From the NCBI GenBank assembly GCA_021399345.1, contig JAAFKI010000094.1, positions 57,561 to 121,560 of the forward strand: a stretch of 64,000 nt of DNA, read 5' to 3'. The DNA is from Candidatus Heimdallarchaeota archaeon. Lineage in GTDB: Archaea > Asgardarchaeota > Heimdallarchaeia > Heimdallarchaeales > Heimdallarchaeaceae. A program made the translations under genes and the position numbers. How positions within the stretch are numbered: position 1 is the stretch's first letter; each line of letters opens with the position of its first letter. Of this stretch, positions 25,998 through 34,417 are shown in pieces. A model generated the notes under the pieces. It was not told the DNA's origin, searched no databases, and saw only the letters and a list, made by a program, of their open reading frames with translations.

Positions 25998-27746
25998 CTA
26001 ATCATCAACTACTCCTGAATTTTTCATATCATTCAGTATAAGTTCAATCATCTCTTTTTGGTTTGTTTCTACATTAGATGTTTCAATTTCAATACTTAAT
26101 AACAGGGAACTTGTTTCATTATAGGTTATACTTAAATGGTCAACATCCAAGTCTTTCAAATCCGGATCATTACTAATATCCCAGACAAAGGTTGTAATTG
26201 TATTATCTTTATCATATTCAACATACTTTGTTAGAATCTCTTTCTCGGACATATAATTGTCTAGGTTCTCTACATTGATGCTGCGATTCAAGGACATTGT
26301 TATAACAAAATCTTTCAAGGCTTTTAGCTCCATTCTACTCTTACTCCAACGCAGATAAACAACAATAGCAATCCAGCAAACAATACTGATAATGAACATA
26401 ATCAGAGTACCGTATTTGTTCATTACACCTCCAAAGATGGTATCAGTCGCCCCATATTCACCAACAGCAAAAGCGAAAACCTCTAGAATGATACTTCCTG
26501 CAAGAATAAGTTCAATCATATCTATAGCTTCACCAGTTCTAGTATTAGCTTGTAGAACTTGATTCATACTTTTAGTGTTTCTGGTCATTGTTTTGGACAT
26601 ATTCCTCATCTGAAGTTCAGAGAGAGTAGCTATGTAATTTCTGATTCCGTCTAGTTCTGTTAATAGACCATTAATTATCTTGTTTGCGTCTTTTACTCTA
26701 TCCCTTGAAGTTTCGAGACCTTTATCAGCTTCATAGAAATCAATCAGATTAGAGATATTGTTTTCTTTATAAATTTTCAGTAAATCAAAAGTTGAATCTT
26801 TTAGAAATTCTTGAATTTGACTGACCAAACTTATTGTACTTGAAAGAAGTGTTATTTGTTCTTGAACACTATTAAGTGCATCAGTATTACCCTTTGCAGC
26901 TTCTTCTACAAGGAGTTTAATGTTATCAGATTGATCATAAAGTTCCCAAATTCTAGACATGAAACAATCCACGAAATTACTAATTGCATGTTGAATACCC
27001 CAGAATGTTAGTTGATATTCACTTTCTTCAGTAAAATCATCGAAGATAGCAAGAGTCCCTCGAGAACCTTTGAAGAACAGATTAGAACCAACTTGATGAG
27101 GCTTATGTCCTTCACCTAAAAGTTGGTTAATTTCTATTTCGCAGTCTTCACCATCATAATATTCAGCAATATTGTTATGCTTAATATTTATTTCCTCACC
27201 TATATAACAGATAGTTTTTGGTCTGTGCATAGGATTCCCAAAGATGATTTTAATAAAATTTCTTTGAAATTCTGTTAATAGACTGTCAATTACCATAGAA
27301 CTGTCTTGAGATAAATCTGCTACCACTCTAGAAAGTTTGTCTAAAGACATGAAACTGTTTTGTCCTTCAATCTCATCAAGATCTAGGGAATAAACAATGA
27401 AACCAGATTTTGAAATAAATATGGCCATTTCTTCGATTTGAACAACACCTTCCTCTTCTGGTAAATCTATAACTGCCTCAAGATTAACGAAACTATCTAG
27501 GATATAATCATTTACAAGTACCTTTGTGTGTTTTCCAGTTGACGTGAAAATTGGAACATCAGGTGACCTATCGATTATCCCAGTCAATAATGTTTTATGA
27601 GCTCCTTTTTCGATATCAAGTTTCTTATTTAACTCTCTTAGCTGATTGGAGTCAAAAGGAAGCCACTCAATAACAAAAACCTTTGGGTTTTTTATACAAA
27701 GAACTTCTGACAATTCATCTTTAATATTATGCGAACTTCGTGCCAT
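25998..27746 (-). CDS. Unknown membrane protein with long helical region and two C-terminal spans
   Basis: I do not recognise this 582-residue protein. Residues 1-270 are mixed alpha/beta and include an FKGSRGTLAIFDD segment. About 280-410 is a long helical, coiled-coil-like stretch. Two membrane spans follow, about 420-440 and 452-472, then a charged helix and a cytoplasmic domain of about 90 residues. A long helix leading into two spans recalls the CorA layout, but the GMN signature of CorA is absent, so an Mg2+ channel role is not supported. It starts one base after the stop of the gene at 27748-28377, so they form a pair. Confidence 0.78.
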   Translation of the reverse strand: MARSSHNIKDELSEVLCIKNPKVFVIEWLPFDSNQLRELNKKLDIEKGAHKTLLTGIIDRSPDVPIFTSTGKHTKVLVNDYILDSFVNLEAVIDLPEEEGVVQIEEMAIFISKSGFIVYSLDLDEIEGQNSFMSLDKLSRVVADLSQDSSMVIDSLLTEFQRNFIKIIFGNPMHRPKTICYIGEEINIKHNNIAEYYDGEDCEIEINQLLGEGHKPHQVGSNLFFKGSRGTLAIFDDFTEESEYQLTFWGIQHAISNFVDCFMSRIWELYDQSDNIKLLVEEAAKGNTDALNSVQEQITLLSSTISLVSQIQEFLKDSTFDLLKIYKENNISNLIDFYEADKGLETSRDRVKDANKIINGLLTELDGIRNYIATLSELQMRNMSKTMTRNTKSMNQVLQANTRTGEAIDMIELILAGSIILEVFAFAVGEYGATDTIFGGVMNKYGTLIMFIISIVCWIAIVVYLRWSKSRMELKALKDFVITMSLNRSINVENLDNYMSEKEILTKYVEYDKDNTITTFVWDISNDPDLKDLDVDHLSITYNETSSLLLSIEIETSNVETNQKEMIELILNDMKNSGVVDD

Positions 27747-27747
27747 T

Positions 27748-28377
27748 TTATCGCCTCACAAGTTTATTTGAAATTCTTAGAAAATATGGTTTGGAGATGT
27801 AACTTACATCCTCGCTTTCTAAGAAATCTAGCTGAAAATCAGAAACGTCACAATCAGGACAATCAATCTTGATATCAGGATGATCACTCATATTCATATG
27901 GAAGTCTAAATGAGTTTTGCAATGCTCACAGTAGAATAGATTATGCACTTCTTCTTGTACATCTTGAGGAATCAGTTTTAAAAAATTAAGACCAATATCT
28001 GTTATTCGATAAGCTGTAACAAAACCATGTTGAGACGTACTTAAACGTATTTTATCTAAAATATCTAGTTCTCTCAAATCCTCTATATCATCTACACCTT
28101 CATAGGACAAGTTAACTGTGAAGCTACTTCTACCGAAAAATTGGATGGAAGTTGGAGCATAGTCATATGTTTCATACGTTCCTTTTACAATTTGATAATA
28201 CATTACAGCCCATAAAGGTAGTTCCTTTACCCAAACCTTCTCACTATCTGTTTCCAGATAATGATCTCCACCCCTTACCCATTTTGTTAGATAATCGATT
28301 GTATAAAGTAATAACTGTTGATCTCTTGTTAAGTTATTAATATCTATCCTATCCCCTTTTGATGGTTCTAAAGTCAT
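27748..28377 (-). CDS. Unknown protein with C-terminal zinc ribbon
   Basis: This 209-residue protein of unknown family is the first gene of a two-gene unit with the membrane protein just downstream. The middle region (about 100-150) could be a winged helix ending in ITDIGLNFLKLIPQDVQ. A four-cysteine zinc site follows, FYCEHCKTHLDF and DCPDCDV near 150-175. The N-terminal part, with WAVMYYQIVKGTYETY, is aromatic-rich. Its A-rich upstream region has no clear ribosome site. The tight pairing suggests a regulatory or partner role for the membrane protein. Confidence 0.75.
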   Translation of the reverse strand: MTLEPSKGDRIDINNLTRDQQLLLYTIDYLTKWVRGGDHYLETDSEKVWVKELPLWAVMYYQIVKGTYETYDYAPTSIQFFGRSSFTVNLSYEGVDDIEDLRELDILDKIRLSTSQHGFVTAYRITDIGLNFLKLIPQDVQEEVHNLFYCEHCKTHLDFHMNMSDHPDIKIDCPDCDVSDFQLDFLESEDVSYISKPYFLRISNKLVRR

Positions 28378-28470
28378 ACTTTAGATGGGAATCCTAAAGA
28401 TATTTTAATGTTTCTCAAAAAATTAAGATTCAATTAAAAAATATATTTACTTAACTTTGTACTAACTCCA

Positions 28471-29477
28471 CTATATCTTTTTAAGTACTTTCCACAGACG
28501 AATCTTTTTAATTTGATTTCTTGCCCCTGGTCCCAATTCTACGAAACAATAGCCCACGCATTCATTTTTGGGATTTATTATTTCTGCCATTATTTCGAAA
28601 TATGCTATATTGTATTGTCCCTCCATAATCGGGTGGATCTCGTACTGCTCTTCCTTGATACCTGGTAAAACTAAGTCCCACCCCTTAGAAAATGTAAAAT
28701 TATCTACCTCAATAAACTCCTTGGGTGTATAAGTACAATCCCGAATGAGTTGGCTATTACCCACTTTGTTGATATAGGTTCCATCATAATAGGAATTCTG
28801 GGGAAAGGCAAAAAGCATGATTTCCTCTTCATCAAAAAATCTAAGAGAGAACCATTCTCAATGAGACGCTGGATCAAATAATCTAAAGGGACCCCATTGT
28901 CTATCAAACCAAGATTTTCCGGTGACATTCATAATAGTCTTTTCTTTCGAATTATTAAGCAAAATCATCTTTCCAGTTGTAGGCATGTTTGGATAGGAGT
29001 AATAAACTGTCCGTTGTTGAGGATCATTTGGTAATCCCATGGCTAATACTCCATCATCTGCATGCCAGAAAGCCCCTTTACCTTTATTTAGATCAAGTTG
29101 GAGTTCAAAATCATCATTTTTTATAGAGAGATTTAATTTGTCTTTCTCTCGTTTTAAAGAGGCGAATGGTGAGAATACTACGCTATCCTGATTGCCATAA
29201 ACATTTTTCCTCTTCAGTATACTTAACCTTTGTTTGAAGAGATGTTTTCGTTTTTGGAAATCAGTAAAAGCCATATGAAGTATATAGAAATTAATTCTAA
29301 AAATCCTTAAATTAAAAATTGTAAACTGGTAAGAATAGAAATTTTCTATGTTTTCCTGATCTGTAAGATACCCGGTTATATACCACCAACCAGATACTTT
29401 CTTAGCGGTAGCCACTCTGCATCAAAATCACCATGATTTGCTTCTCTATAAGAAATTCTGAAACTTTTCTTTTTCAT
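28471..29477 (-). pseudogene. Broken lipocalin-like (CrtC/AttH-type) gene
   Basis: The pieces are collinear on the minus strand. An ATG at 29475-29477 opens a short frame with HGDFDAEW. A one-base-type shift near 29395-29415 is needed to continue into SGWWYITGYLTD, and the frame then runs through KSWFDRQWGPF to an in-frame TGA at 28858-28860. The same frame continues EWFSLRFFDEEEIMLF and ends at 28471. WWYITG, W-DRQWG and WxWFSL are the conserved blocks of the CrtC/AttH lipocalin-like family. The TGA falls where this family has the first Trp of WDWF, so TGG to TGA is the simplest cause. Decay, an assembly error or readthrough remain possible. If intact it would encode about 335 residues. Confidence 0.7.
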
Positions 29478-29524
29478 AACAAATCATACCGCTGATAGTT
29501 AATAAGAAGAATTTGCGAAGAAAA

Positions 29525-30151
29525 TTATTTCTTCTTCTCAAGTTTTTTATCTTCTTTAGCAATTGTTTCTACAAGATTCTTGAAATTTTTAGGTTCTTGT
29601 TCTTCTTCTATTGTAAAAACCACAGGACGTCTTTTCCTTTCAACATCAAGAGCTCTAGCTATTTTGCCAGCTTCGTATTTTTCTTTAACTTGAGATTTCT
29701 TTCCAATCCACACATAGATTTCATCATAAGCATCAATTACAAATGAATCATTAGATTTGAGATTCTTATACTTAATAGGTATCTCCTTAGTTTGTATAGT
29801 GCCATCATCTTTCTGGATGATTTGAAGAAGTTTATAATCAACATCAAGTTTCTTTTCAAAATGTTTTAGGAAACCAGGTGTATCCCCTTCAACAACCTCA
29901 AAACTCACTAGATTTTTGAATTCTTCAGGTTCATCCCCGTCCATGACTGTTTTGATGAGTAAATCCTTGTTGTCTTCTTCCACAACTTTTGCTGTCCATG
30001 CGCCTACGGCTTTATCATCACAGTAAGATTTCTTTCCTAGCCAAATCCAAATATGAGTAGTAGATACAACTAGATAGACATCCCCATTAAGGAATTTGTA
30101 GGGTTCCTTCATTGGCATTAGTCTTTTTCTAACAACGTGGTAAACATTCAT
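29525..30151 (-). CDS. Two-domain gelsolin-like protein
   Basis: This 208-residue protein carries two gelsolin-type repeats. The first (about 12-105) has IWIWLGKKSYCDDKAVGAW and the second (about 125-200) IYVWIGKKSQVKEKYEAGK, each followed by a Glu-Pro-(E/K)-x-F-K-N-L segment, the W-x-G-KK-S and acidic pattern of the fold. Gelsolins bind, sever or cap actin filaments in a Ca2+-dependent way. Asgard archaea encode one- and two-domain versions that act on actin in vitro. The Lys-rich tail is unlike standard gelsolin and could add electrostatic contact. No actin or profilin gene is in the window. Confidence 0.9.
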   Translation of the reverse strand: MNVYHVVRKRLMPMKEPYKFLNGDVYLVVSTTHIWIWLGKKSYCDDKAVGAWTAKVVEEDNKDLLIKTVMDGDEPEEFKNLVSFEVVEGDTPGFLKHFEKKLDVDYKLLQIIQKDDGTIQTKEIPIKYKNLKSNDSFVIDAYDEIYVWIGKKSQVKEKYEAGKIARALDVERKRRPVVFTIEEEQEPKNFKNLVETIAKEDKKLEKKK

Positions 30152-30308
30152 AGTATAAGGAAATAAGAACCGAATTAAAAGATTTATGATTGAATTTTGT
30201 CAAGTTTTAATATTAAACTGCACCGGAAGAAATAGGTTAGCAATATTTTTGTTCAAAAAAGTTGCTTATCTAGTAAAATTTTAATAGTTTCAATCTTATA
30301 AAATCCTC

Positions 30309-30977
30309 ATGAGTAATTCTACTGATGAAGAATCTATATTCGATGAAGAGGAAACTGAACCTCTATGGAAGAAAATTATCGAAAAGATAAAACCTTACTT
30401 AACTCGTGAAGATATCGTAAATATGGATTTGGACAGTTTTTCAGCTTTAATTAATCGATTATATACAATTAAGGAGATTACTGAGCAAGAGCAGAGTTAT
30501 GCTAAGAAAAACAGAGATTTGATTCTAATTCGAATGGGTTTACTACACAATATTCCCGATTTGAGTGAATCTGATCTTGAACTTGCTCTTAAGCAAATAG
30601 CTGTTCGTTTAACTACACATTATTTCCAAAATAGTGATGTCAAGTCTCTTGAAGAAGCAGAAAACAAGGTTTTAAAGATGATGAGACTAGGCTTTGCATC
30701 TAATGTTACAGTAAGCTTGAATCCAGAAGAGGAGATTATCAAACTTAGAGAAAAATTATCCATAATTTCCAGAGTAACTCTTGATAATGCTAAAGACATT
30801 GCCACATTACTGACAAAAACAAAAGATAGTCTCATGAATATAGGTATATCTGGTTCTGTTTTCTATGAAATAGAAAAATTGTGTCAAATGCTAAAAAGAC
30901 AGAAAGAAGAAGATCTACCAACAAAAAATGATATCGTTGAAGCTTCTTTTGAATGGCAACTTAAAATTCAAAAGTGA
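30309..30977 (+). CDS. Unknown helical protein
   Basis: This 222-residue cytoplasmic protein has an acidic N-terminus (about 1-17) and then predicted helices throughout; no signal peptide, span, metal motif or recognised domain is visible. An AT-rich TATA-like element at about 30276-30286 lies 25-30 bases before the ATG, which would give a leaderless transcript. The stop overlaps the region before the next gene (GTGA), so the two are probably co-transcribed. Function unknown. Confidence 0.7.
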   Translation: MSNSTDEESIFDEEETEPLWKKIIEKIKPYLTREDIVNMDLDSFSALINRLYTIKEITEQEQSYAKKNRDLILIRMGLLHNIPDLSESDLELALKQIAVRLTTHYFQNSDVKSLEEAENKVLKMMRLGFASNVTVSLNPEEEIIKLREKLSIISRVTLDNAKDIATLLTKTKDSLMNIGISGSVFYEIEKLCQMLKRQKEEDLPTKNDIVEASFEWQLKIQK

Positions 30978-30982
30978 GAATA

Positions 30983-31717
30983 ATGGAAGAAGATTCAAAA
31001 ATTTCTGAAATACCTAAAATCGAATCTACAGAAGAAATAACTAAAGAAGATCCTTCTAAGAAATTTGATGAACAAGTGTCAGATACCTTACAAACAGTTA
31101 CTACAAAATTAAAAGAAGTTGTAAATATCGATCTTTTTTTACCTGACATATATGAATGGATCTTAGAAAAGCTAAAACAAGGTCCAACTTTAATCATAGG
31201 AGAAAATATAGGAAACTTTTCTGGGGAAGTTTCAAAGTATGTTCCAAGTGTAATAGCAAGAGAAACAATTTCTACTTATGTGAGCCCCAAAATCGAAGTC
31301 AGTGATGAAGCTATGCTTTCTAAAATAGATTTAAAAGCATTTGATATTGCAAAGCTAAAAACTCAACAAGGACCTTTTCTGAATATTATAATAATTTTCT
31401 CACTCAAAAAGTTGGAAAAAACTGCTCAATATGAATTACTCAAAGAGTGCAAGAGAATGCTATCTAGAGAGGGGCAACTAATTCTAGTAGGGGAGTTTTA
31501 TCCTAAATCTATTCTGCTGTATCCAGTAACACTTACAAAAGAAGGAGTTAAAATATTCAAATCTAAGATTCTTAAAAAGAAAGTTACTAAACCAATTTCA
31601 AATTTCGACAAGATAGCAAATGATCTTGAACTCAAATTCTTTGATATTAAACACGATGCAGGTGGGAGAATACGTACCTATGTTTTAACTAAACGCTGGG
31701 GAGCTCTTCTAACCTAA
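30983..31717 (+). CDS. Degenerate class I methyltransferase-fold protein
   Basis: The ATG at 30983 is preferred because the GTGAG four bases before it can serve as ribosome site; a GTG at 30974 is the alternative. The 244-residue protein has a charged N-terminal tail of about 40 residues. It then has a Rossmann-like region where LIIGENIGNFSGEV stands at the place of the SAM-binding motif I but lacks the usual GxGxG, and IIIIFSLKKLEKT and REGQLILVGEF at the places of the later motifs. It is therefore either a divergent methyltransferase or a non-catalytic relative. It follows the unknown helical protein with no gap. Confidence 0.6.
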   Translation: MEEDSKISEIPKIESTEEITKEDPSKKFDEQVSDTLQTVTTKLKEVVNIDLFLPDIYEWILEKLKQGPTLIIGENIGNFSGEVSKYVPSVIARETISTYVSPKIEVSDEAMLSKIDLKAFDIAKLKTQQGPFLNIIIIFSLKKLEKTAQYELLKECKRMLSREGQLILVGEFYPKSILLYPVTLTKEGVKIFKSKILKKKVTKPISNFDKIANDLELKFFDIKHDAGGRIRTYVLTKRWGALLT

Positions 31718-32067
31718 TTATTTGCTTTTCCCCATTTTATTTCTTCATCAGTAAGAGAACCAACGGGATATTTTTTCCAATTTTTATCTATTTTCTGAAG
31801 TATTGCATCATTCAAGTTGATATTTAATTCATGGGCAAGCAAGAATAAATAGATTGCAACATCAGCAAGTTCATCAGTTAAGGAGTCTTGAATTTTGTGG
31901 ATTTCATCTTTAATCTCTGAATCAGTTTGCCATTGAATTAATTCGAACAGTTCTCCGATTTCGACAATTAGTGAAAGAGCTAAATTCTTAGGAGTATGAT
32001 ATTTTTTCCACTTTCTTGCATCTCTAAAATCTAGTACTTTTTTAGTAATTTCTTCTATAGAACTCAC
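31714..32067 (-). CDS. MazG-like nucleotide pyrophosphohydrolase (dCTPase/RS21-C6 type)
   Basis: This 117-residue protein has the all-alpha NTP pyrophosphatase pattern: VEIGELFELIQW supplies the ExxE pair near residue 36 and DELADVAIYLF the ExxD pair near 64. Length and the YHTPKNLALSL segment fit the single-domain RS21-C6/DCTPP1 group that cleaves dCTP or non-canonical nucleotides to the monophosphate and pyrophosphate. It converges with and overlaps the methyltransferase-like gene by 4 bases and is upstream of no close partner. Confidence 0.88.
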   Translation of the reverse strand: MSSIEEITKKVLDFRDARKWKKYHTPKNLALSLIVEIGELFELIQWQTDSEIKDEIHKIQDSLTDELADVAIYLFLLAHELNINLNDAILQKIDKNWKKYPVGSLTDEEIKWGKANN

Positions 32068-32109
32068 AAAAATTAGAAAGAAGGAGAATAATTAACTCTT
32101 TCTCTTTAA

Positions 32110-33189
32110 TCAAGCAACTTTGTATGTCCAGTTATATTCATCTTGAACTTTACCTGTTTGAATACCTACTAGCTCATCATAAAGCCGTTGAGTAATATCC
32201 CCAACTTCATCGTCATTAATTACATATTCCTGATCTTTGTAGAATATTTTACCAATAGGAGTAATTGATGCAGCAGTTCCTACAAAAAATGCTTCTGAAC
32301 AAGCTCCATCTTTAATTTGATTGACAAGGATATTTATGTCAATGCTTTCTTCATGTGTTCTATAACCCATCTTGTTTGCTAATTCAATGACAGATCTTCT
32401 TGTTATACCATTAAGGATTGTTCCGTCTAATATAGGAGTGTAAATTTCTCCATCAATAACAAACATAATATTCATTCCACTACCTTCCTCAACATACTTT
32501 CTTTCTATTGCATCAAGCCAGATAACCATTGGATAACCCAGCTCTTTTGCTTTTTTAGTTTCATAAAGAGTTGCAGCATAATTCCCACCTGTTTTAGCTT
32601 CACCTGTTCCACCAGGAGTAGCTCTAACATTTTCAACTGCTACATATGCTTTAGTAGGCTGAAAACCATCCTTGAAAAAAGGTCCTACAGCAGCTAAAAT
32701 TACATAGAAATAAAATTCGTCACTTGGTCTTAGACCAATGAAGGTTTCTGAAGCAATCATTGTTGGTCGGATATACAAGGAAGTTCCTGGTGAATTTGGA
32801 ACCCATTCATTGTCTACTCTAATCAACTCGGTTATAGCTTTAACAAAAAGATCTTTGTTAATTTTAGGCATGCACATTCGTTCAGCTGAAAAATTCATCC
32901 GTTCTGCATTTTCATAAGGTCTAAACATATGTATTGACCCATCTGGATGACGAAATGCTTTCATTCCTTCAAAAATTTCTTGACTATAATGCAAAACTGA
33001 ACATGCTGGATCCATCTCAAATGGTTGATAAGGGATAATTCTTGGATCTTGCCACTTACCCTCTTTAAAGTGCATGAAAAACATATGATCAGTAAAATCT
33101 TTTCCAAAGGTTAAACTAGAATCTTCATGTTTTTGTTTTCTCTCTTTTTCTTTACATAAAAGAATTGGAATATCCATAAATTCACTCAT
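32110..33189 (-). CDS. ilvE: Branched-chain amino acid aminotransferase
   Basis: This 359-residue fold-type IV PLP enzyme exchanges the amino group between glutamate and the keto acids of Leu, Ile and Val. FEGMKAF near 75, the catalytic Lys in AKTGGNYAA near 199, VEEGSGMNIMFV near 233 and GTASITPIG near 315 are all present. The length and these blocks fit the larger branch that includes mitochondrial BCAT, rather than the 300-residue bacterial IlvE. Glutamate dehydrogenase at 38184 would supply or regenerate glutamate. The promoter region 33190-33267 is AT-rich. Confidence 0.95.
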   Translation of the reverse strand: MSEFMDIPILLCKEKERKQKHEDSSLTFGKDFTDHMFFMHFKEGKWQDPRIIPYQPFEMDPACSVLHYSQEIFEGMKAFRHPDGSIHMFRPYENAERMNFSAERMCMPKINKDLFVKAITELIRVDNEWVPNSPGTSLYIRPTMIASETFIGLRPSDEFYFYVILAAVGPFFKDGFQPTKAYVAVENVRATPGGTGEAKTGGNYAATLYETKKAKELGYPMVIWLDAIERKYVEEGSGMNIMFVIDGEIYTPILDGTILNGITRRSVIELANKMGYRTHEESIDINILVNQIKDGACSEAFFVGTAASITPIGKIFYKDQEYVINDDEVGDITQRLYDELVGIQTGKVQDEYNWTYKVA

Positions 33190-33267
33190 TGTAGCGTTAA
33201 AATAGATGATTAGTTTAAAAGATTTGTCGATGAACCTTAATCAAGAATATAAATAGAGTGTAACTAA

Positions 33268-34281
33268 CTATTTCTTCTTTCTAATTTCCATCAAATCAGT
33301 GTAATGTTGTCTCATTGTCTTTCTAGATGGCCAAAGCCTCAAAGATCTTGCAATAAAATACCTTCCTCCCCGTAGTAGAATCACATCAGGCTTTAGCATT
33401 GGTGCCCAGATATGAGCAATCTCGAAAGAAATGGATGCTTTTAATGATTGCTTAAATTTGGTTTTATTTATCTTGACTTTGTTCTTTTCTAGTTCATCAA
33501 AATAAATATCTTGTAATTCTTCTAGAGTAAATGGTCTTTCTGAAAATCTTACTCTAAAACCTTCTGCATGAATTGGCAAGAAATCATAGAAATGGACAAA
33601 ATCCAATGCTGGAGAAGCTATCATACTCTCTTGCCAATCTAGTAGATAAGTCTGTGTAGATGTTTGAAGAAAGTTATATGTCCATGTTCCACCATGAACT
33701 AGAGTTCTTCCAGCAGCTAAAAATCTTACTAAGAAATCTTTGGAGTTGATGTCTTTTCTAACAGTTTCAAGATCTGTTTTTGTTAGAGGTGTTTTACCTT
33801 TATGACTTTCTGTAATCTTTAGTGCTTTCTTAATATTATTTTGAAGTTTTCTCTTGATATCCATCCAATTTTCTTCATTAACATTGGGAAGATTTTCTAA
33901 TGTATCAAGTATGGGGTCGTTATAGAATTTTGAATTAATCTTTGCAACTTCCCGTAGAGCAGCTTCAATATTATTTTTTTTCCAATTTTTTGGATGGATA
34001 TTTTTAGGAATTTTTTCTAGCAATATCCAAGGAATTTCGCTTGTTTTAGAAATGGCAATTATCTTTGGAACTGGAAGCTTATACTTCTTAGCTAAACTCG
34101 AGTAAATAATCCATTCTTCTTTTGTAGTATTTTGCTTAAGAATACCTTCTTTTTCTTTACCCCAAGAAATTTCAGTCACCTTGGCAGTAGAAGTTCCTGC
34201 TAGTTCTCTTCGAAATCTTATTTGATCTGAGGATGTCTTAAGTTTTTGAGCTACCTCATCTAAAATGGAAAGATTACTCAA
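33268..34281 (-). CDS. Aminoglycoside-phosphotransferase-fold protein lacking the catalytic Asp
   Basis: This 337-residue protein has the APH/choline-kinase layout: an N-lobe beginning near residue 20, ILLEKIPKNIHP at the hinge, and the catalytic-loop region LVHGGTWTYNFL near 196 followed by LLDWQESM near 213. In active members the loop reads HGDxxxxN. Here the Asp is replaced by Gly, while the Asn and the metal-binding Asp of LLDW are kept. It may be a pseudokinase, a small-molecule binder or use another base. No ribosome site stands out and there is no operon partner. Confidence 0.75.
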   Translation of the reverse strand: MSNLSILDEVAQKLKTSSDQIRFRRELAGTSTAKVTEISWGKEKEGILKQNTTKEEWIIYSSLAKKYKLPVPKIIAISKTSEIPWILLEKIPKNIHPKNWKKNNIEAALREVAKINSKFYNDPILDTLENLPNVNEENWMDIKRKLQNNIKKALKITESHKGKTPLTKTDLETVRKDINSKDFLVRFLAAGRTLVHGGTWTYNFLQTSTQTYLLDWQESMIASPALDFVHFYDFLPIHAEGFRVRFSERPFTLEELQDIYFDELEKNKVKINKTKFKQSLKASISFEIAHIWAPMLKPDVILLRGGRYFIARSLRLWPSRKTMRQHYTDLMEIRKKK

Positions 34282-34417
34282 TCAATCACCGGTTAAATGT
34301 TCTTGTTCATTACTCTTTTTAACTATTTCTGCTAAAAATTCTGTTAGTTTTGGCTCAGTAGCAAGTGATTGTTTATAAATAAGTTTAGTTTCACTTAAGC
34401 TGTTAGAGGTGTTTCTT

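Noticed and set aside
25998..27746. CorA-type Mg2+ channel
   Set aside because: Helical rod plus two C-terminal spans is similar, but the GMN motif that defines the CorA pore is missing.
28858..28860. TGA in the lipocalin-like gene as a selenocysteine codon
   Set aside because: The site corresponds to a conserved Trp, not a redox Cys, the gene has a second lesion, and I see no obvious SECIS-like structure; TGA is an ordinary stop in many neighbours.
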